Assembly (NCBI GenBank): GCA_000827265.1
Contig: KN834750.1
Coordinates: forward strand, 310,001-374,000
Direction of reading: 5' to 3'
DNA length: 64,000 nucleotides
DNA from: Collybiopsis luxurians FD-317 M1
Lineage: Eukaryota; Basidiomycota; Agaricomycetes; Agaricales; Omphalotaceae
Position 1 is the stretch's first letter, and each line of letters opens with the position of its first letter. The notes below the pieces were generated by a model. That model did not search any database, was not told the origin of the DNA, and saw only the letters and a list, made by a program, of their open reading frames with translations. The translations under genes and the position numbers were made by a program. Of the stretch, positions 37,538 through 48,848 are shown in pieces.

Positions 37538-39339
37538 CTAAGCGGCAGCGGCTTCACACTGAGTCTCCTGCTGGTCACATTGAGATACTGCGAACCCTCC
37601 ACCGGAGTTTGCAACGTCAGCACAGGCATTGTGCTGGATTGAGCATGACCTCTGAAGGGCCGCACTGAGGTTGATGAAACCGCCGTCGTCTAGAAAGACA
37701 CAATGTTAGAGGCCAAGTTTTATAGTATAAAATATCCTGCTTACTGTCACCCGTGACGACAAATCCTTTACCTCCTGTGGTGACCGCAGGGGGAAGTGAA
37801 CCTCCCACTAAAGAGAAATTGAGTGAACCGAGTAAGAAAGGAAAATGTGGGAACGTACGGTTTCCAGTGACTGAAAGGAAAATGGGTTAGAAGGACCACA
37901 TTAGCAATAAAATGAACACGTACAAGTCTGCAGATTCTGGCCAGCCGCTGGGGATGCGGCAGCGGTGGCAGCAGAAGTAGTCGCGGCAGCGGTCGCCGCG
38001 GTGACTGTGACAGTAACAGGCTGAGAAATAGATCGGTTAGCTTCAACATTAACTCGGACTACCTTAGAACACTTACAGGAGCACACGTCGCAGCGGATGT
38101 GTCCGTAGCTTCAAGTGCAGCAGACGTTACAGTAACGGTAACTTCAGCTATAAAAGTTGGTTTTATCACACCAAGAACAGGGAGAGAAGCAGAAAGTAAT
38201 CAGACGGAAAGGGACAAGGTTCATGAGAATGGCTTACTTGTGCATCCATCAGAAGAGACAGACGTACTGGAAGAGCTAGCAGCAGCGTTATTTGCTGAGC
38301 CAGCGGCAGCAGTAGCAGCATTTGAACCAATCGAACTTCGTTACCAGATATCAACACCGAGAAAATAAACTCCTAAAAGAAACTCACGCAACGGCGGCGT
38401 TAATTTCATCTGCTGTAGCATCTTCAACAAGCAGGTTGTCGGCAACAATGCATCCAACGTCGACAATATTATCACAAGTGTTGCCCTTTGCAGTTGGGTC
38501 ACCTAGCAAAAACCCCGGCTTAATGGCGTGTCGTAGACTAATTTAACGGATATTCCTCACCAATTTGTCCGGGCGCAAAGGTACCAGACTGGAGAGCATC
38601 TTGAGCGTTCCCGCCGATCGAAGCAATTTGTTGGGCAAGAGTGAGAACGATAGCTTTGTTCGTAGCAGCAGCTCCGTCGGAAGCAGGATCCTAGATGCCA
38701 CAATGTAAACAAGTACACACGATGCAAGTAAGGGATGGGCAAGTACCTGGTGCTGAGAGATGGCCGCAACCTCAGGGTTGACAGCGGTAGTACTTGTACA
38801 TGAGTTGGACTGAAGGCCAACTGAACCTGAAAAGAGTATTAGTGACGAGCGATAGGCTGCCTGAAGGAGCAAATTACCTGTGTTTCTCTCGAGGGCTCTG
38901 TAAATAAGAGCAGCAGTCATAAGCGTAACATTGCCAGCAGCCTTTGCATTTGTAAAAGCCAGATCAGCTAGATAAGTGTAGATTATGAGCACCGTGAAGC
39001 AATAAATGGATCTACCCTCGCTCGTTACCTAGGTTTTGTTGAAGACATTCTGGGTCAGTAGTTTGACCGAGACCGCCTGCAGCTGCTGCATCCCCGAGTA
39101 GACCAAACACTGGATCTCCAAGATTCTGGGGGTTGCTTCCGGTAGCAATAGCGTCTCGCATCAGAATCAAGATGGCTTCGTGCGAGTGTTCTTAATAAAG
39201 GAAGGCGGAAACGCGTCCTGAGCAAGAAATCAAATACTTATTCATGCAGCATACCTTGTGGAACTTCACGACGCAGAATCGGTGCAGCATTCAAGGCCAC
39301 AGAGTAAGCGAAGGCAAGCAAGAACGATTTAAAAAGCAT
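37538..39339 (-). CDS. Secreted Ala/Ser/Thr-rich protein of basidiomycete type
   Basis: The ATG at 39339 gives a signal peptide, MLFKSFLLAFAYSVALNAAP, then ILRREVPQ with a dibasic site. An N-terminal helical domain reads DPVFGLLGDAAAAGGLGQTT, CLQQNLADLAFTNAKAAGNV, LMTAALIYRALERNTGSVGL, AAISQHQDPASDGAAATNKA and LLVEDATADEINAAV. A Ser/Ala/Thr-rich linker follows (TEVTVTVTSA and PVTVTVTAATAAATTSAATA). The C-terminal domain has FPLLGSLNFSLVGGSLPPAV, DDGGFINLSAALQRSCSIQH and NACADVANSGGGFAVSQCDQ, ending in CEAAAA at 37538. Similar mushroom proteins are often misnamed 'circumsporozoite protein'; their real function is unknown. A cell-surface or wall location is inferred. Introns are many and short. 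Confidence 0.82.
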
Positions 39340-40394
39340 CGCAGATATCAAGTTGTCAAACGATAGTGATAGAACAAGAAAGTGTATCCAGCAGAGCGAA
39401 AAGAAGATGATATGAATACAATGCGCTCGGCAACCTATAATTTCTCAGTCTCCATGTAATCGAGAAGCTTATGAGGATAGCTCAACACATACCAGAAGTT
39501 GGAAAATCCTACAAGAACCTGTCTTGACTGACAAACAAGGAGTGAAGGGAAAGTGAAAAGAAAGAGAGGAAGGGTTGATGAATGGCGAATTTTCCCTTGT
39601 ACCTTATAAACCTTTAGCTACTATAGGGTCCGAAGGAAAATTAGTTACCATGCAGAAATGGTCGCCATCAGGAACCTGGAGTCTCGAGGCAGAAAGGCTA
39701 GAGAAGGCCTGAGAACCTCTGCGGCCCTCTCGACGCGTACCTATATTTGCCGTAAACATCCAAGAATATTATGAAGATTTTATATTTCCATCTCTTTACC
39801 TCGAATGTATCCGCTTTCAAAGAAACCTCCCGCTGTCGCAATTTATAGAATGGAAACCAAGGAAACGCTGGTAAGAATCAGTGATCTTTTTAACCAGGTA
39901 GATTCTCCGACAATCTTCCTCAACATAGCGTTGTGCTGTCAGTCAAGGCCATTAAGCGCGTCGTTCATGGAAGCCTCCAACACCTAGGCATATATAAAGG
40001 AAGGTTAAAGCAGCAGATGAAGCAAGAGGATATTTATGCCCGTTAAAGCGGGGGGACATTATGATAGTTTATGACAGAACATATCTCCAGAACGTTGGGT
40101 CAAAGTCTCACACAATGATGACATTTGGATCAACTACATCGCTGGGTCTGGAAGCAATATACACAAAACCTGCGATCTCGTTCGTCGTCTATTTAGGTTA
40201 ACTAGCGCCAGAGGTAGGGAATTGTTGGGTGCGGTTATGGACTCTGCGGAGATGTTGCGTGGTTTGATCCCAAACTTTCCTGTTACAACCACCTGGGTTC
40301 TTCACATAGGTTTCGATATGGTTTTGTGAAAAGTAGCTCAAGCGGTTGCTCCCACCGTTCAATATCCGTCTATTGTGAGATCAACTACCCTTGA
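39340..40394. other. Intergenic kilobase with promoter elements
   Basis: About 1 kb lacks any supported gene. Near its left end it likely contains the promoter of the secreted protein gene. On the minus strand there is a TATA-like GGTTTATAAGG (39601-39611) followed downstream by a long pyrimidine-rich tract (39540-39572), a common arrangement in strongly expressed fungal genes. A second TATATAAAGG lies at about 39990-40000 on the plus strand with no downstream gene that I can support. A CTAGCGCCA motif is at 40202-40210. A 60-codon open frame at 39805 looks like chance. Confidence 0.45.
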
Positions 40395-41008
40395 CTATAT
40401 GCGAACAGATGTAGAATTTTTCTGGGTCAACGCATGCACATCTTTTTCTGAAATAGCTGTTAGCGACGAAGAAGACATAGCATAACTTGAACGATAATTA
40501 CGAATGCCCCAGACGTATGTTCTCAAATCGAGGAATTCAACGTGTAATCCATCCAAAAGCTTCTTCATTTCCCCTCGGACGCGCGATACGTCATCCTTGG
40601 AAGCGGACGCATCGGATAGTGCTTTCAAATCCTTTTCCACCGCTTCTATACGGCGAACCTGAGTCGTCACTTGTTCAGTACTGCGCCTCAGCTCCTCAAC
40701 GCTTGCCTGCAATGCGGCCGATGCTTGCTTGTATTCGTCCAAGAGCTGGTACGCGGCGAAGGAGGAAGCTAAAGAGAATCCAAAGAGGAATCCGACGATC
40801 CTAGGGGGCAATTGAGACCTTGAACACAAGAAGGCTGCTGACCAGCTCACCCGCCGCGAAAACCTCCGATTGGTTTCTTCTGAACAGCCGGAGTTCCTAT
40901 GCTTGGGGTTTCATTCCTTAAGAAGCGGGTAGTAGTCAATAATCGACGCTGGTAATGTAGACGGGTAATTCGAGGAAGACTGAGACGATGAAGAGAGCTG
41001 GAAGCCAT
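40395..41008 (-). CDS. Putative mitochondrial membrane protein with coiled coil
   Basis: The ATG at 41008 starts a strongly basic leader (MASSSLHRLSLPRITRLHYQ, RRLLTTTRFLRNE) typical of mitochondrial targeting. KKPIGGFRGG is joined by an intron of about 50 nt to IVGFLFGFSLASSFAAYQLL, a membrane segment. A coiled coil then runs through EYKQASAALQASVEELRRST and RIEAVEKDLKALSDASASKD to LDGLHVEFLDLRTYVWGIRN, ending at 40395. The protein has about 190 residues. I do not know a named family. The layout (presequence, one helix, coiled coil) suggests an inner-membrane anchored protein. It shares a 70-bp divergent promoter with POP1. Confidence 0.72.
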
Positions 41009-41078
41009 GATGCGTAAATTTAAGCGCCCATGGATGTACTAAATGTCACATGTCAGCTCAACTTAGCCAATAACCGCC
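41009..41078. promoter_or_regulatory. 70-bp bidirectional promoter upstream of POP1
   Basis: The two divergent start codons are 70 bp apart. The interval contains a CCAAT box (AGCCAATAA, about 41065-41073) just before the POP1 start and an AAGCGCCCA motif at 41022-41030 near the other gene. Binding proteins are not known; assignment is by motif and position. Confidence 0.45.
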
Positions 41079-44000
41079 ATGAAACGCGCCCTCGAAAACG
41101 CGCAATCTACAAACTTCAAAGAAAGAAAGAAACAAAAGCTTGTGGCCGCTCGAACAATCGCGACCGAAACGGCCCCAACAGCCATTGCTGGTCCTTCACG
41201 ATCAGGGCCTACCGTCAATGATAGTATGTCTTTGCTGAAGCATCCTCAAAAGCTGGACTTGACTCTCGACTCCTAGAACTTAAGCAAATACCAGGTGCTA
41301 TCGACGTGGAAAAGTTTGCAGAGGTACGATCTCCCTCTTTACTCAACAGCAACAATCCGTTGATCCGTGGTCAGGCTCGTCGTTTCGAGATAAATGCATT
41401 GAAGTCTGCTATTGAAACAACAAAGTAAGATGTTCATCATATTTCATCAAATTTATCTGAGTTTTTGGTCCCCAGATCCGCTTCCACAACTCGAGCATGG
41501 CAGGTTCTTCCGCGACATCTGCGTCGTAGAGCGGCCAGTCATAATCCTCGACGGGTTCCTCTACGCCTACGCGACAAGGCTCGCGCAGAAGTATGTCATC
41601 CAGTATTTTTTTTTTCCACAGTTATTAAAAGATAACATATCAGATGGATCCTATAAGACGGAAAGCCCTAGGACGCTCGATGCCAAAGCTTGGAAAGAAC
41701 AAACGACTGTTGACAAAGGTCAAATTTATGAAACGCCAAAGTGCGGGGTATAATTTCTTTTCGTGTTACATTACTCTGACAATGGCTTTAGGGGACAAGA
41801 GATGGCTGGAGACACACATCTGGCACGCCAAGCGAATGAAAATGGAAAATATGTGGGGATATAGATTAGTGAGAAACTACTGTCTCAGCTCAGGACTCGT
41901 CTTTGAACAAGCAGTCTTAGGCAGTGACTCCTACAGAGAAGGCTTTCAGACCCTCCCATCGAGCTTCAATACATGGCTCTATTCTGCACGATGCATCGTA
42001 CCAGTCACTTGTAGAACTAAAAGGTCCTGAATCCACGTTGAAATCCTTACTGGAATACCTTTCTGATCCGCAACTGCCTAGTCCCGGAGCCCCTAGGTAC
42101 GTGCCTTTCATATTCCCTGTGTCTCTACTGAATACCTGGTATAGATTCACTTCAGGCGCTCGGGTTTCCAAGACCTTCATTTACGAGCCTAACGCCTATC
42201 CTCATGGTCTGATATGTCCGATACATGTGATGTGGAGGGCTCGGTTGCCAGTCAATCCAGTCATGTCCAAGTCCCAGAAAGGGAAGGGGAAGGAGAAGCA
42301 GGCGCAGTCTGACTCTTTGAAGGACTTGCGTACTGTTTGGATCCGCTTTCATCCTTGCGTCTTTTCCGAAGTGTTTTCCGCCCTTCGAACTTCGATATCC
42401 TACGTATTGGAAGTGTCGAGAAAACAAGGCTCTGAGGTCGAAATTGAGCTAGCTGATATAAGAGGAGACATCGGTATTTTTGAAATAATGGGACCCAAAT
42501 CGAATCAGGTTCTTCGAGGTGCACTTTCTCCAGTTATGGCAGGTGCGGGCGATGAATTCAAAAAAGTTGGTAAAATCGAGTCTCACTTAACTGGCTTTGA
42601 GGCTGAGGAATGTCTGTCGCAGTTCTGGGGTTCATTAGGAAATCTCCAATGTTCTGGCTCAGTGCCGACAGGCATGATCGTTGGGTTTACAGTGAACGAT
42701 CCGCGTTTAAGGTCTGTCAAATCGCCCAGCCCATTGTGTGACTTTCTTAGAACAAGTTTGCAGATTTCCTCCCAAGAACGCTAAAGCTCAGCTTGCTACG
42801 GGAAACACCATTTCCTCTCCTATGCCAGTCTTTCCTTCTTTCGGTTTAGCTGCATGCAATTTGTGGGAGCAGAATATCCGCAATCACTTGAAAAAACCGC
42901 GATTTCTGACAAAACAGCTCAACGAACGTCGCTCAAAGGTTCTTGGGTCTTCTGCTTTGAAAGGAATTCCCATAATAATTTTTGTTTCCAAATTTCCAGA
43001 ATCTGGTTCCCGGAACTCCTCTCGCTCCCTTGAGGCAAGATGACCGAATCCCAGTCCTTCTTATTCAAACATCTGTTGAAGACAAAGACTTTAGGGATGC
43101 AGATGGCATTCACGGATGGACGTTGATATTCCCAGCTGGATGGTCTATGGCATTTTTACAACAACTCACAATTACCGGGACACGTGTTGCTGGACAACGC
43201 GAGCGCAAGACCCAGGCTTTCGAAGCAGGGACTGCCTATTTCCCTTCAGACTTTCCCTCTACCGCCGCGTACGACGCCCACGCATCAGAGATAGCCGAAA
43301 AGGATCAAGCGAAGTGGACAAGGACACCACCTGCGAAGAGGGTGAACTACCAGAAACTTGGGACGCGTAGTCCTTGGATCCCTGATTGGGAAATCGTGTT
43401 GGGATTAAAGGAGATGCCCAGCAAACCGGCACTCGATGAAGAGGAGGATTATGCTGAATCCAATCTCGTCCCTACGCAACGCCAGTCGGAGCCGTCCCAA
43501 CCGGAAGAGCAAGCTGCGGCCGCCGTCACGCAACAAATTTCTCCTTGGCTACTCCGCGGGCCTGAAGTTCGCGATATCATTTCAAACTTGAACCAGGCTT
43601 TTGACAAAGGGCAGCAGCTTCTTAGCACTCTGAACCGACTTCGAGGGAAGAGATCTCTTGATCCACTCGGTGACGCCATCAAGCCTGGCGATCTACTGAA
43701 GAGCGCGTTGGTATCAGTGCATGTCACAATCTGCTCGAAAGGCTATCCGGACGATCTTTCAATGATTTACTCGATTCCTGATGAGGAATTGCAAGAATGG
43801 CGTAAGGGGCTAATCAAGGCGATTGGTGATCCCACAGCTAAAGAAGTCGAGTTTGTCAATGTGAGAGACATCGATACTTTGAAATTTCGGGACTAACGGG
43901 CTCTGGGTAGCTTCCAGACATCATACCTTCTCCCGAGTCAACCATTGGGTACATTACTACCGGTGGATTCTCACTTTCTCGTGGCGAAGGATTTGCAATT

Positions 44001-44202
44001 GGCGCGATTGCCTTGACTCGGTTGTTAGAGCTTGAGAACCAAGTTAAGAGGTTCGTATTGTACACCATAACTTTTAGTAAACAGAATGTTTATGTCTGTC
44101 CGCAGATTGTCACATTACGCGAAAGACGCATTGTTGGTGAAAGTTCGCAGTCGTAAAGGACGCCATTGCAGGTTGGCCCGAATCGAGGTCATCCAGAATT
44201 AA
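41079..44202 (+). CDS. POP1: POP1, RNase P/MRP protein subunit
   Basis: Pop1 is the largest protein of RNase P and RNase MRP, which process tRNA 5' ends and the ITS1 of pre-rRNA. The ATG at 41079 gives MKRALENAQSTNFKERKKQK. The Pop1 N-terminal domain includes IPGAIDVEKFAEARRFEINA, a basic segment with RRRAASHNPRRVP, and KRWLETHIWHAKRMKMENMW, a diagnostic block. The next exon reads FRPSHRASIHGSILHDASYQ. POPLD-like and C-terminal parts include IPVLLIQTSVEDKDFRDADG, GWTLIFPAGWSMAFLQQLTI, YFPSDFPSTAAYDAHASEIA and STIGYITTGGFSLSRGEGFA, ending RLARIEVIQN at 44202. The length of about 900 residues and many introns fit the family. Confidence 0.92.
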
Positions 44203-44340
44203 TACACCCAGGACTTGGAAACTGCTACATAGAGTACAGACCTTCTGATGCGCTAGAGTCTAGAAGTAACATGATGCGAAATATGCGTTGAATGTGAAGT
44301 GTAAATAGAGAGTAGTCCTAGGGAGAACAAAGAGCAAGTG

Positions 44341-45741
44341 CTATCGAATCTTCCACTTGTCGACAGCCGCCTCGACAAGTCGCCCCATTTCCTCTCTTGC
44401 CTGCTTCTTTGCGCTGTCCGTTATTCCTTCGAGAGCATCCAAGGCTCTTGGTGACGTTTGTAATGGATCAAACTCGAGGATATGACCATCTTTTGTCGAG
44501 ATTGAGACCGTATACTTTTTGGTTGAAGCATATGGTGTTTCAAAGGATGGTTTCGGAAGACCGCTATAAGGCCCAGTTGTGGATTCAGCCAAGGTAGCGT
44601 CTGAATTATTGCGCGAATGCGATTTAGACGAGGTTCCACGATAGAAACTGCTCTGAGACTCTGTTCGGGGAGGGAGACCGGATATAAAAGAAGGATCCCG
44701 CCGTACGGAAATGCTACTTTGGGTGCGTCTCAATGTATGTGTATCGCCTGTGCCACCGCTAGAGCTGCCTTCCTGAGGAAGATTACTGTCCGCCCATAAT
44801 GGATTCGCCAGGGGCGACCCATTTACGCTGAGCATTTGCTCGTCTTTACGAGGAAGACGTAGCGTGGAAGAAGCGGTATGTTGATGATGGGTATTTCCTG
44901 GGTAGGTAGGCGTTTTGGCAGGTAGCGTGGGATTGAATGTCGAGCTCGATGGGACGCGTGTCCGTGATTGACCTGACTTCTGCTTCTGCAGAGGTAGTTT
45001 TGACGGAGACGATGGAGCATGCGGAGTATAGGCAGTTGATGTGGTAAACGGCGCTTTGGTTTTTTGAGGACTAGGCGAGCCGAGTGCACGGGACTAGGAC
45101 ATACACGTCGTCAGTACATTTGGAGTAGAAGAAGGGAGTTCCAAGTACCCTGCCCGCTGCCTTCTCCCCGTTGGCAAGTCTGGCGCGTTGAGCTGTCCCT
45201 GGACCAGTGGATGAGCCTGCCTTCTTTTTGGGAGATATATGTGAAGTCAAGCGTGCTTGTGAGTAGTGAGATTAGTCAATAGACTAGTAGCAAGGCCGAT
45301 GCACGAACCATTCTTGGAATTTCTTGAAGATTCGCCATCTCGAGAGTTATCTTCCGTCGTTTCTTGTATCGCCATCCATTTCCTCTTCCTCTCAGTTTTG
45401 TCAATTTCTCCAAGACCATCTCCCACTTGAGCCGCGAGCCTCTCCTTCTGTGAACCTGTGGCTGCTATAACAGGATTTGCGTGATATTTCTCGCCAAATT
45501 CTCTCATCGTCATGGTCCGAACTGGCTTGGGTATACGCGAGATTGTGTTTTCCTGGTGAATTTTGAAGCCCTCAAGCTGATCCTCAAGCCATGCGCGGAA
45601 TTGACGAGTACGATGTTGGACTATATATTGCAATCAACGAAAGAACTGGGTAAAAAGTAAACAAGATGGATGACCTTCAATCTCGAGATTTATAAGAAGC
45701 TGTTTCTTCTCCTCTTGAGTGTATGTCGGACGCGAGCTCAT
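44341..45741 (-). CDS. NBL1: Borealin/Nbl1-like chromosomal passenger complex subunit
   Basis: The ATG at 45741 gives MSSRPTYTQEEKKQLLINLE followed by an intron. The next exon, QHRTRQFRAWLEDQLEGFKI, HQENTISRIPKPVRTMTMRE and FGEKYHANP, matches the borealin N-terminal (Nbl1) helix that bundles with survivin and INCENP. A disordered, Ser/Pro-rich middle follows (KKKAGSSTGPGTAQRARLAN, SPQKTKAPFTTSTAYTPHAP). The C-terminus reads YTVSISTKDGHILEFDPLQT and MGRLVEAAVDKWKIR, stopping at 44341. The complex directs Aurora B to centromeres and spindles. The protein, about 400 residues, is much longer than yeast Nbl1 and closer to animal borealin. It is divergent from ERG26 over 162 bp. Confidence 0.82.
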
Positions 45742-45903
45742 GGGGACAGCAGGGAGAAAACGCGAGTATACCGCGCGCAGTGTTGAGGTTGTTGAGAGAG
45801 GAGTGAGCCTCACGTGTTCGGTGCGATTACCCCGGGCGCCTCACCAGGGACCGGCGCTCAAAAAAAATAATGATACGATGCAACTTGTCCAGAGTCCGTC
45901 AGC
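45742..45903. promoter_or_regulatory. 162-bp divergent promoter (borealin/ERG26)
   Basis: The region between the two divergent starts contains a CACGTG palindrome (45811-45816), the core of bHLH-type sites such as those bound by sterol-regulatory factors, and a CGGGCGCC motif (45833-45840). Because ERG26 is a sterol gene, regulation through an SREBP-like factor is possible, but this is inference from a single hexamer. Confidence 0.4.
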
Positions 45904-47419
45904 ATGCCAGCTTCAAAAGATTTTTACCTCGTAATTGGTGGTTCTGGGTTTGTAGGACGACACATTGTAGAGCAGCTTCTGGCCAGAGGCGACAATGTTT
46001 CCGTCTTTGACATCGTCCAGCGGTACCACGACGTACCCTTTTATTCCGGAGATATCAGCGACCAAGAACAGGTTTCAACAGCCCTCAGAAGGGTGAGTAG
46101 TCTCTCTATTAATCTGCTTCTCACCTCTGACACGAATATTCAGAGCGGAACAACTTGTATAATACATACCGCTTCTCCTCCAGCGGGTTTAAAGGACCCC
46201 GCACTCTACTGGAAAGTTAATGTCGACGGCACAAAAGCCGTCATTGCTGCTGCAGTTCAAAACAAAGTCCGCAAGCTCGTTTTCACAAGCTCTGCTGGCG
46301 TCGTCTTCAACGGCGCCTCCCTTATCAATGTGGATGAACGGTTGACACCACCAGAACAGCCGATGGATGCCTATAATGAGTCAAAGCAAAAAGCAGAAGA
46401 AGCGGTCATTGCTGCCAATGGAAAAGATGGTTTGTTAACTGTGGCCTTAAGGCCTGCGGGTATATTCGGGTACATATAGCTTTGTCTGAAATAACTTTCC
46501 TTCTCACTTCTTCGTAGACCCGGTGACCGGCAAGTAATGGCAGGTCTATACAAAGTTTATGAAGACGGCAAAACCCACTTCCAGGTTGGAGATAACAACA
46601 ATCTTTTTGACTGGACGTATGTTGGGAACGTTGCACACGCACACCTACTCGCAGCTGACAAACTCGATACTCCTGCCCCCGCACCATGTTTTTCTACTCT
46701 TGAAACAATTCCCCTAGAGCCGCCTCCACTCACAGAGGCAGAAGTACAGATTCTTACTCACCCCTTATCTCCTCTTGATCTCACCGTTGGCCGACGCATT
46801 ACGCCAACTTCAGAAGCTCGTCCCCTTGGTCCTTATGTCACAATGCCTCCAAACGGCGAAAAGCTTGTTGCTGCCTTCAAGGGCAAACAAACAGACCCAG
46901 AAGGACGACCCTTTGTCCGCACCCGTTTCGATCAACTCTCTGAACCCAACCTTTTCCGGGCAAAAGTTAGTAATCCCGACAGTTCACCTCTGCAGGTCGC
47001 GGGCCAGGTATTTTATATTACCAACGGAGAGCCGTGTTACTTTTGGGATATGCCTAGGCTAGTGTGGAGATATCTCGATTCCATGTTCCCTGGGCATCGC
47101 CAGAAGCGTGGATACACTGTCCTTCCTGCTTCCGTTGGTTTGGCGTTCGCTTTCGGAGCAGAATGTTGGGGATGGTTGATTGGGAAAGAGCCTGCCTTGA
47201 CCAAATTCAAGGTAACCTACAGCTGCGCAGATCGATGGCACAATATTGAAAAAGCAAGGAGGGTGCTTGGGTATGAACCCCAGGTGGGTCTCGCTGACGG
47301 TGTAAAGAAGATGGTTGACGTAAGTGTTCAGATTCTTTTCTCTTGAGCCTCAGTAATAATGTGAATTGTAGTGGTGGCGGACAGAGTACACTTCTGGCAC
47401 ACATAAAATTGCTCACTAA
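45904..47419 (+). CDS. ERG26: ERG26, sterol-4-alpha-carboxylate 3-dehydrogenase
   Basis: Erg26 performs the NAD-dependent oxidative decarboxylation step of C-4 demethylation in ergosterol synthesis at the ER. From ATG 45904, MPASKDFYLVIGGSGFVGRH contains the Rossmann GxxGxxG motif. After an intron come TTCIIHTASPPAGLKDPALY, WKVNVDGTKAVIAAAVQNKV, RKLVFTSSAGVVFNGASLIN and the catalytic YNESK (YxxxK). RPAGIFGPGDRQVMAGLYKV and NLFDWTYVGNVAHAHLLAAD are family hallmarks, as are YITNGEPCYFWDMPRLVWRY and WHNIEKARRVLGYEPQVGLA. The last exon WWRTEYTSGTHKIAH stops at 47419. An insertion of about 80 residues (about 46680-46950) makes it longer than the yeast enzyme. Confidence 0.92.
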
Positions 47420-48124
47420 ATCGGACATTTTATACTCATCTCTTATGGTATCTAATAATTGTACACGGAGGCTAGTGAAAATGGCACTACTTGTCTAATA
47501 AGATATGTGATTCAACATTGGGGCACAGACGAACTTGCGCTGGCGCTACGACTTTTTCTCACATTCAAGCCTTGTGTCTTCGAATTCCGTCGTTGGCTAG
47601 GGTCCACAACCTAAAATTCATTGATTACTAGATGATTAGACGTTCGGGCTACTTAGAATCTGGAATGAACATCGAATATAACGTTTAAGCATTGGCTACG
47701 AATTTTCTTTGTTGCGTACTAGCCTTTTAAGGAATTAGGCGCCCAGAGCGCTAGTTGCGTCGCCTTTGTGATTTTATGTCGAGGGTGAACTCTTTTTATA
47801 ATCACATTCCCGTCACTCTTCCGACTTCATCGCTTTTGCTCTTGTTTCTGTGTTTGGATCAGTCCTTTCGTCAAAGGCTTTTAACTGAGATCTAGCCCTT
47901 TCGGTCCGAATCATGGCTTTGGCTTATTGGACAAATCCTAGATTTTTGTTTTAACAATCAATGCTGTATGCCGCGACGTTTGTCCATAATGGCCATTGAG
48001 GCTCAAATATGGACATGAAAGAGCAGCTCTACAATGCCATTTAAAAGGGTCGGGAATTAACTCGACCACGTCTCTCATTTCGTCTAGCCATCTTCGTCCA
48101 GCTCAGCCTTCGCCTACGTTCAGA
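47420..48124. other. Intergenic stretch with GCGCC motif
   Basis: About 700 bases between ERG26 and the next plus-strand gene hold no supported coding sequence. At 47733-47745 the 13-mer AATTAGGCGCCCA is identical to the left arm region of the COQ5/FCF2 promoter repeat and is followed by GAGCGCTAG. The stretch directly before 48125 is pyrimidine-rich and probably contains the promoter of that gene. Confidence 0.45.
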
Positions 48125-48848
48125 ATGTCGCAGTACTACAACCCAATTCACCCTTCCATTGCTACGCAGAGCCACACGCAATACACCTCTCTTGGTGGGG
48201 CAATGCAAGGTGCTTCCCTCGCGCAGTCCACTTTTCTTGCGCCCAACCGCAGACGCGTCCCTCAGTCCATATATCAACCAAACAACCAGCGAAGACTTCA
48301 GGCCGGTCGTGCAGTAACCTTTCAACCCTCTGTCTCAATCGACTTCAAGGGCTACTCGAGACAAGGGATCAAAATGATAGAACTCTACGCTCGTGGTACA
48401 GAGGCCCTCAGTCGGATGATGGAAGGCGCGGGTGACCGCGTTCTGGCTCATGCAGGCTCGAACTCGATAATGCTTCACATTCGGGTATGTGTATTTCACG
48501 TCTCCCAGAAGCACGCAAAGTAATCTTTGCTCTGTAGTGGCCTGGCTATGAGAAAATTGAGTGGATAAGACCTATAAGTCTTCAATTGTCCAGCGGCCCA
48601 ATCACTCGCGCAGAACTCGCCGCCGCCGTTTCCTCGAATTTCCACCGCTACTTCGAGGTGCGTGGAAATTATCATTGGAGTGTCATCCCACTGACTACTT
48701 CGTTCCGCAGAAACTTCAATTTACACCCCCATCCTTCATCGATTGGCACATCGGTCCTGCAGGCATCACATTTGACAGGCTTGTCTTGGTGTCCATCGTG
48801 AATGTCTTTGAGGGTGTCTGGCAAGCCGAGGTTGCAGTCGACACCTGA
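48125..48848 (+). CDS. Unrecognised basidiomycete-type protein, about 200 residues
   Basis: ATG 48125 opens MSQYYNPIHPSIATQSHTQY, a Gln/Ser-rich, probably disordered region. A folded part starts at SIDFKGYSRQGIKMIELYAR and continues EALSRMMEGAGDRVLAHAGS and NSIMLHIR. An intron joins WPGYEKIEWIRPISLQLSSG and PITRAELAAAVSSNFHRYFE. A second joins KLQFTPPSFIDWHIGPAGIT and FDRLVLVSIVNVFEGVWQAE, ending VAVDT at 48848. The pattern 'WPGYE...ITRAELA...FDRLVLVSIVNVF' resembles hypothetical proteins that recur in mushroom genomes; I do not know a function. Both introns are about 50 nt with good splice sites, which supports a real gene. Confidence 0.75.

Noticed and set aside
41079..47419. Functional cluster of POP1, borealin and ERG26
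   Set aside because: The genes are neighbours with divergent promoters but act in unrelated processes; nothing suggests a co-ordinated system beyond compact packing.
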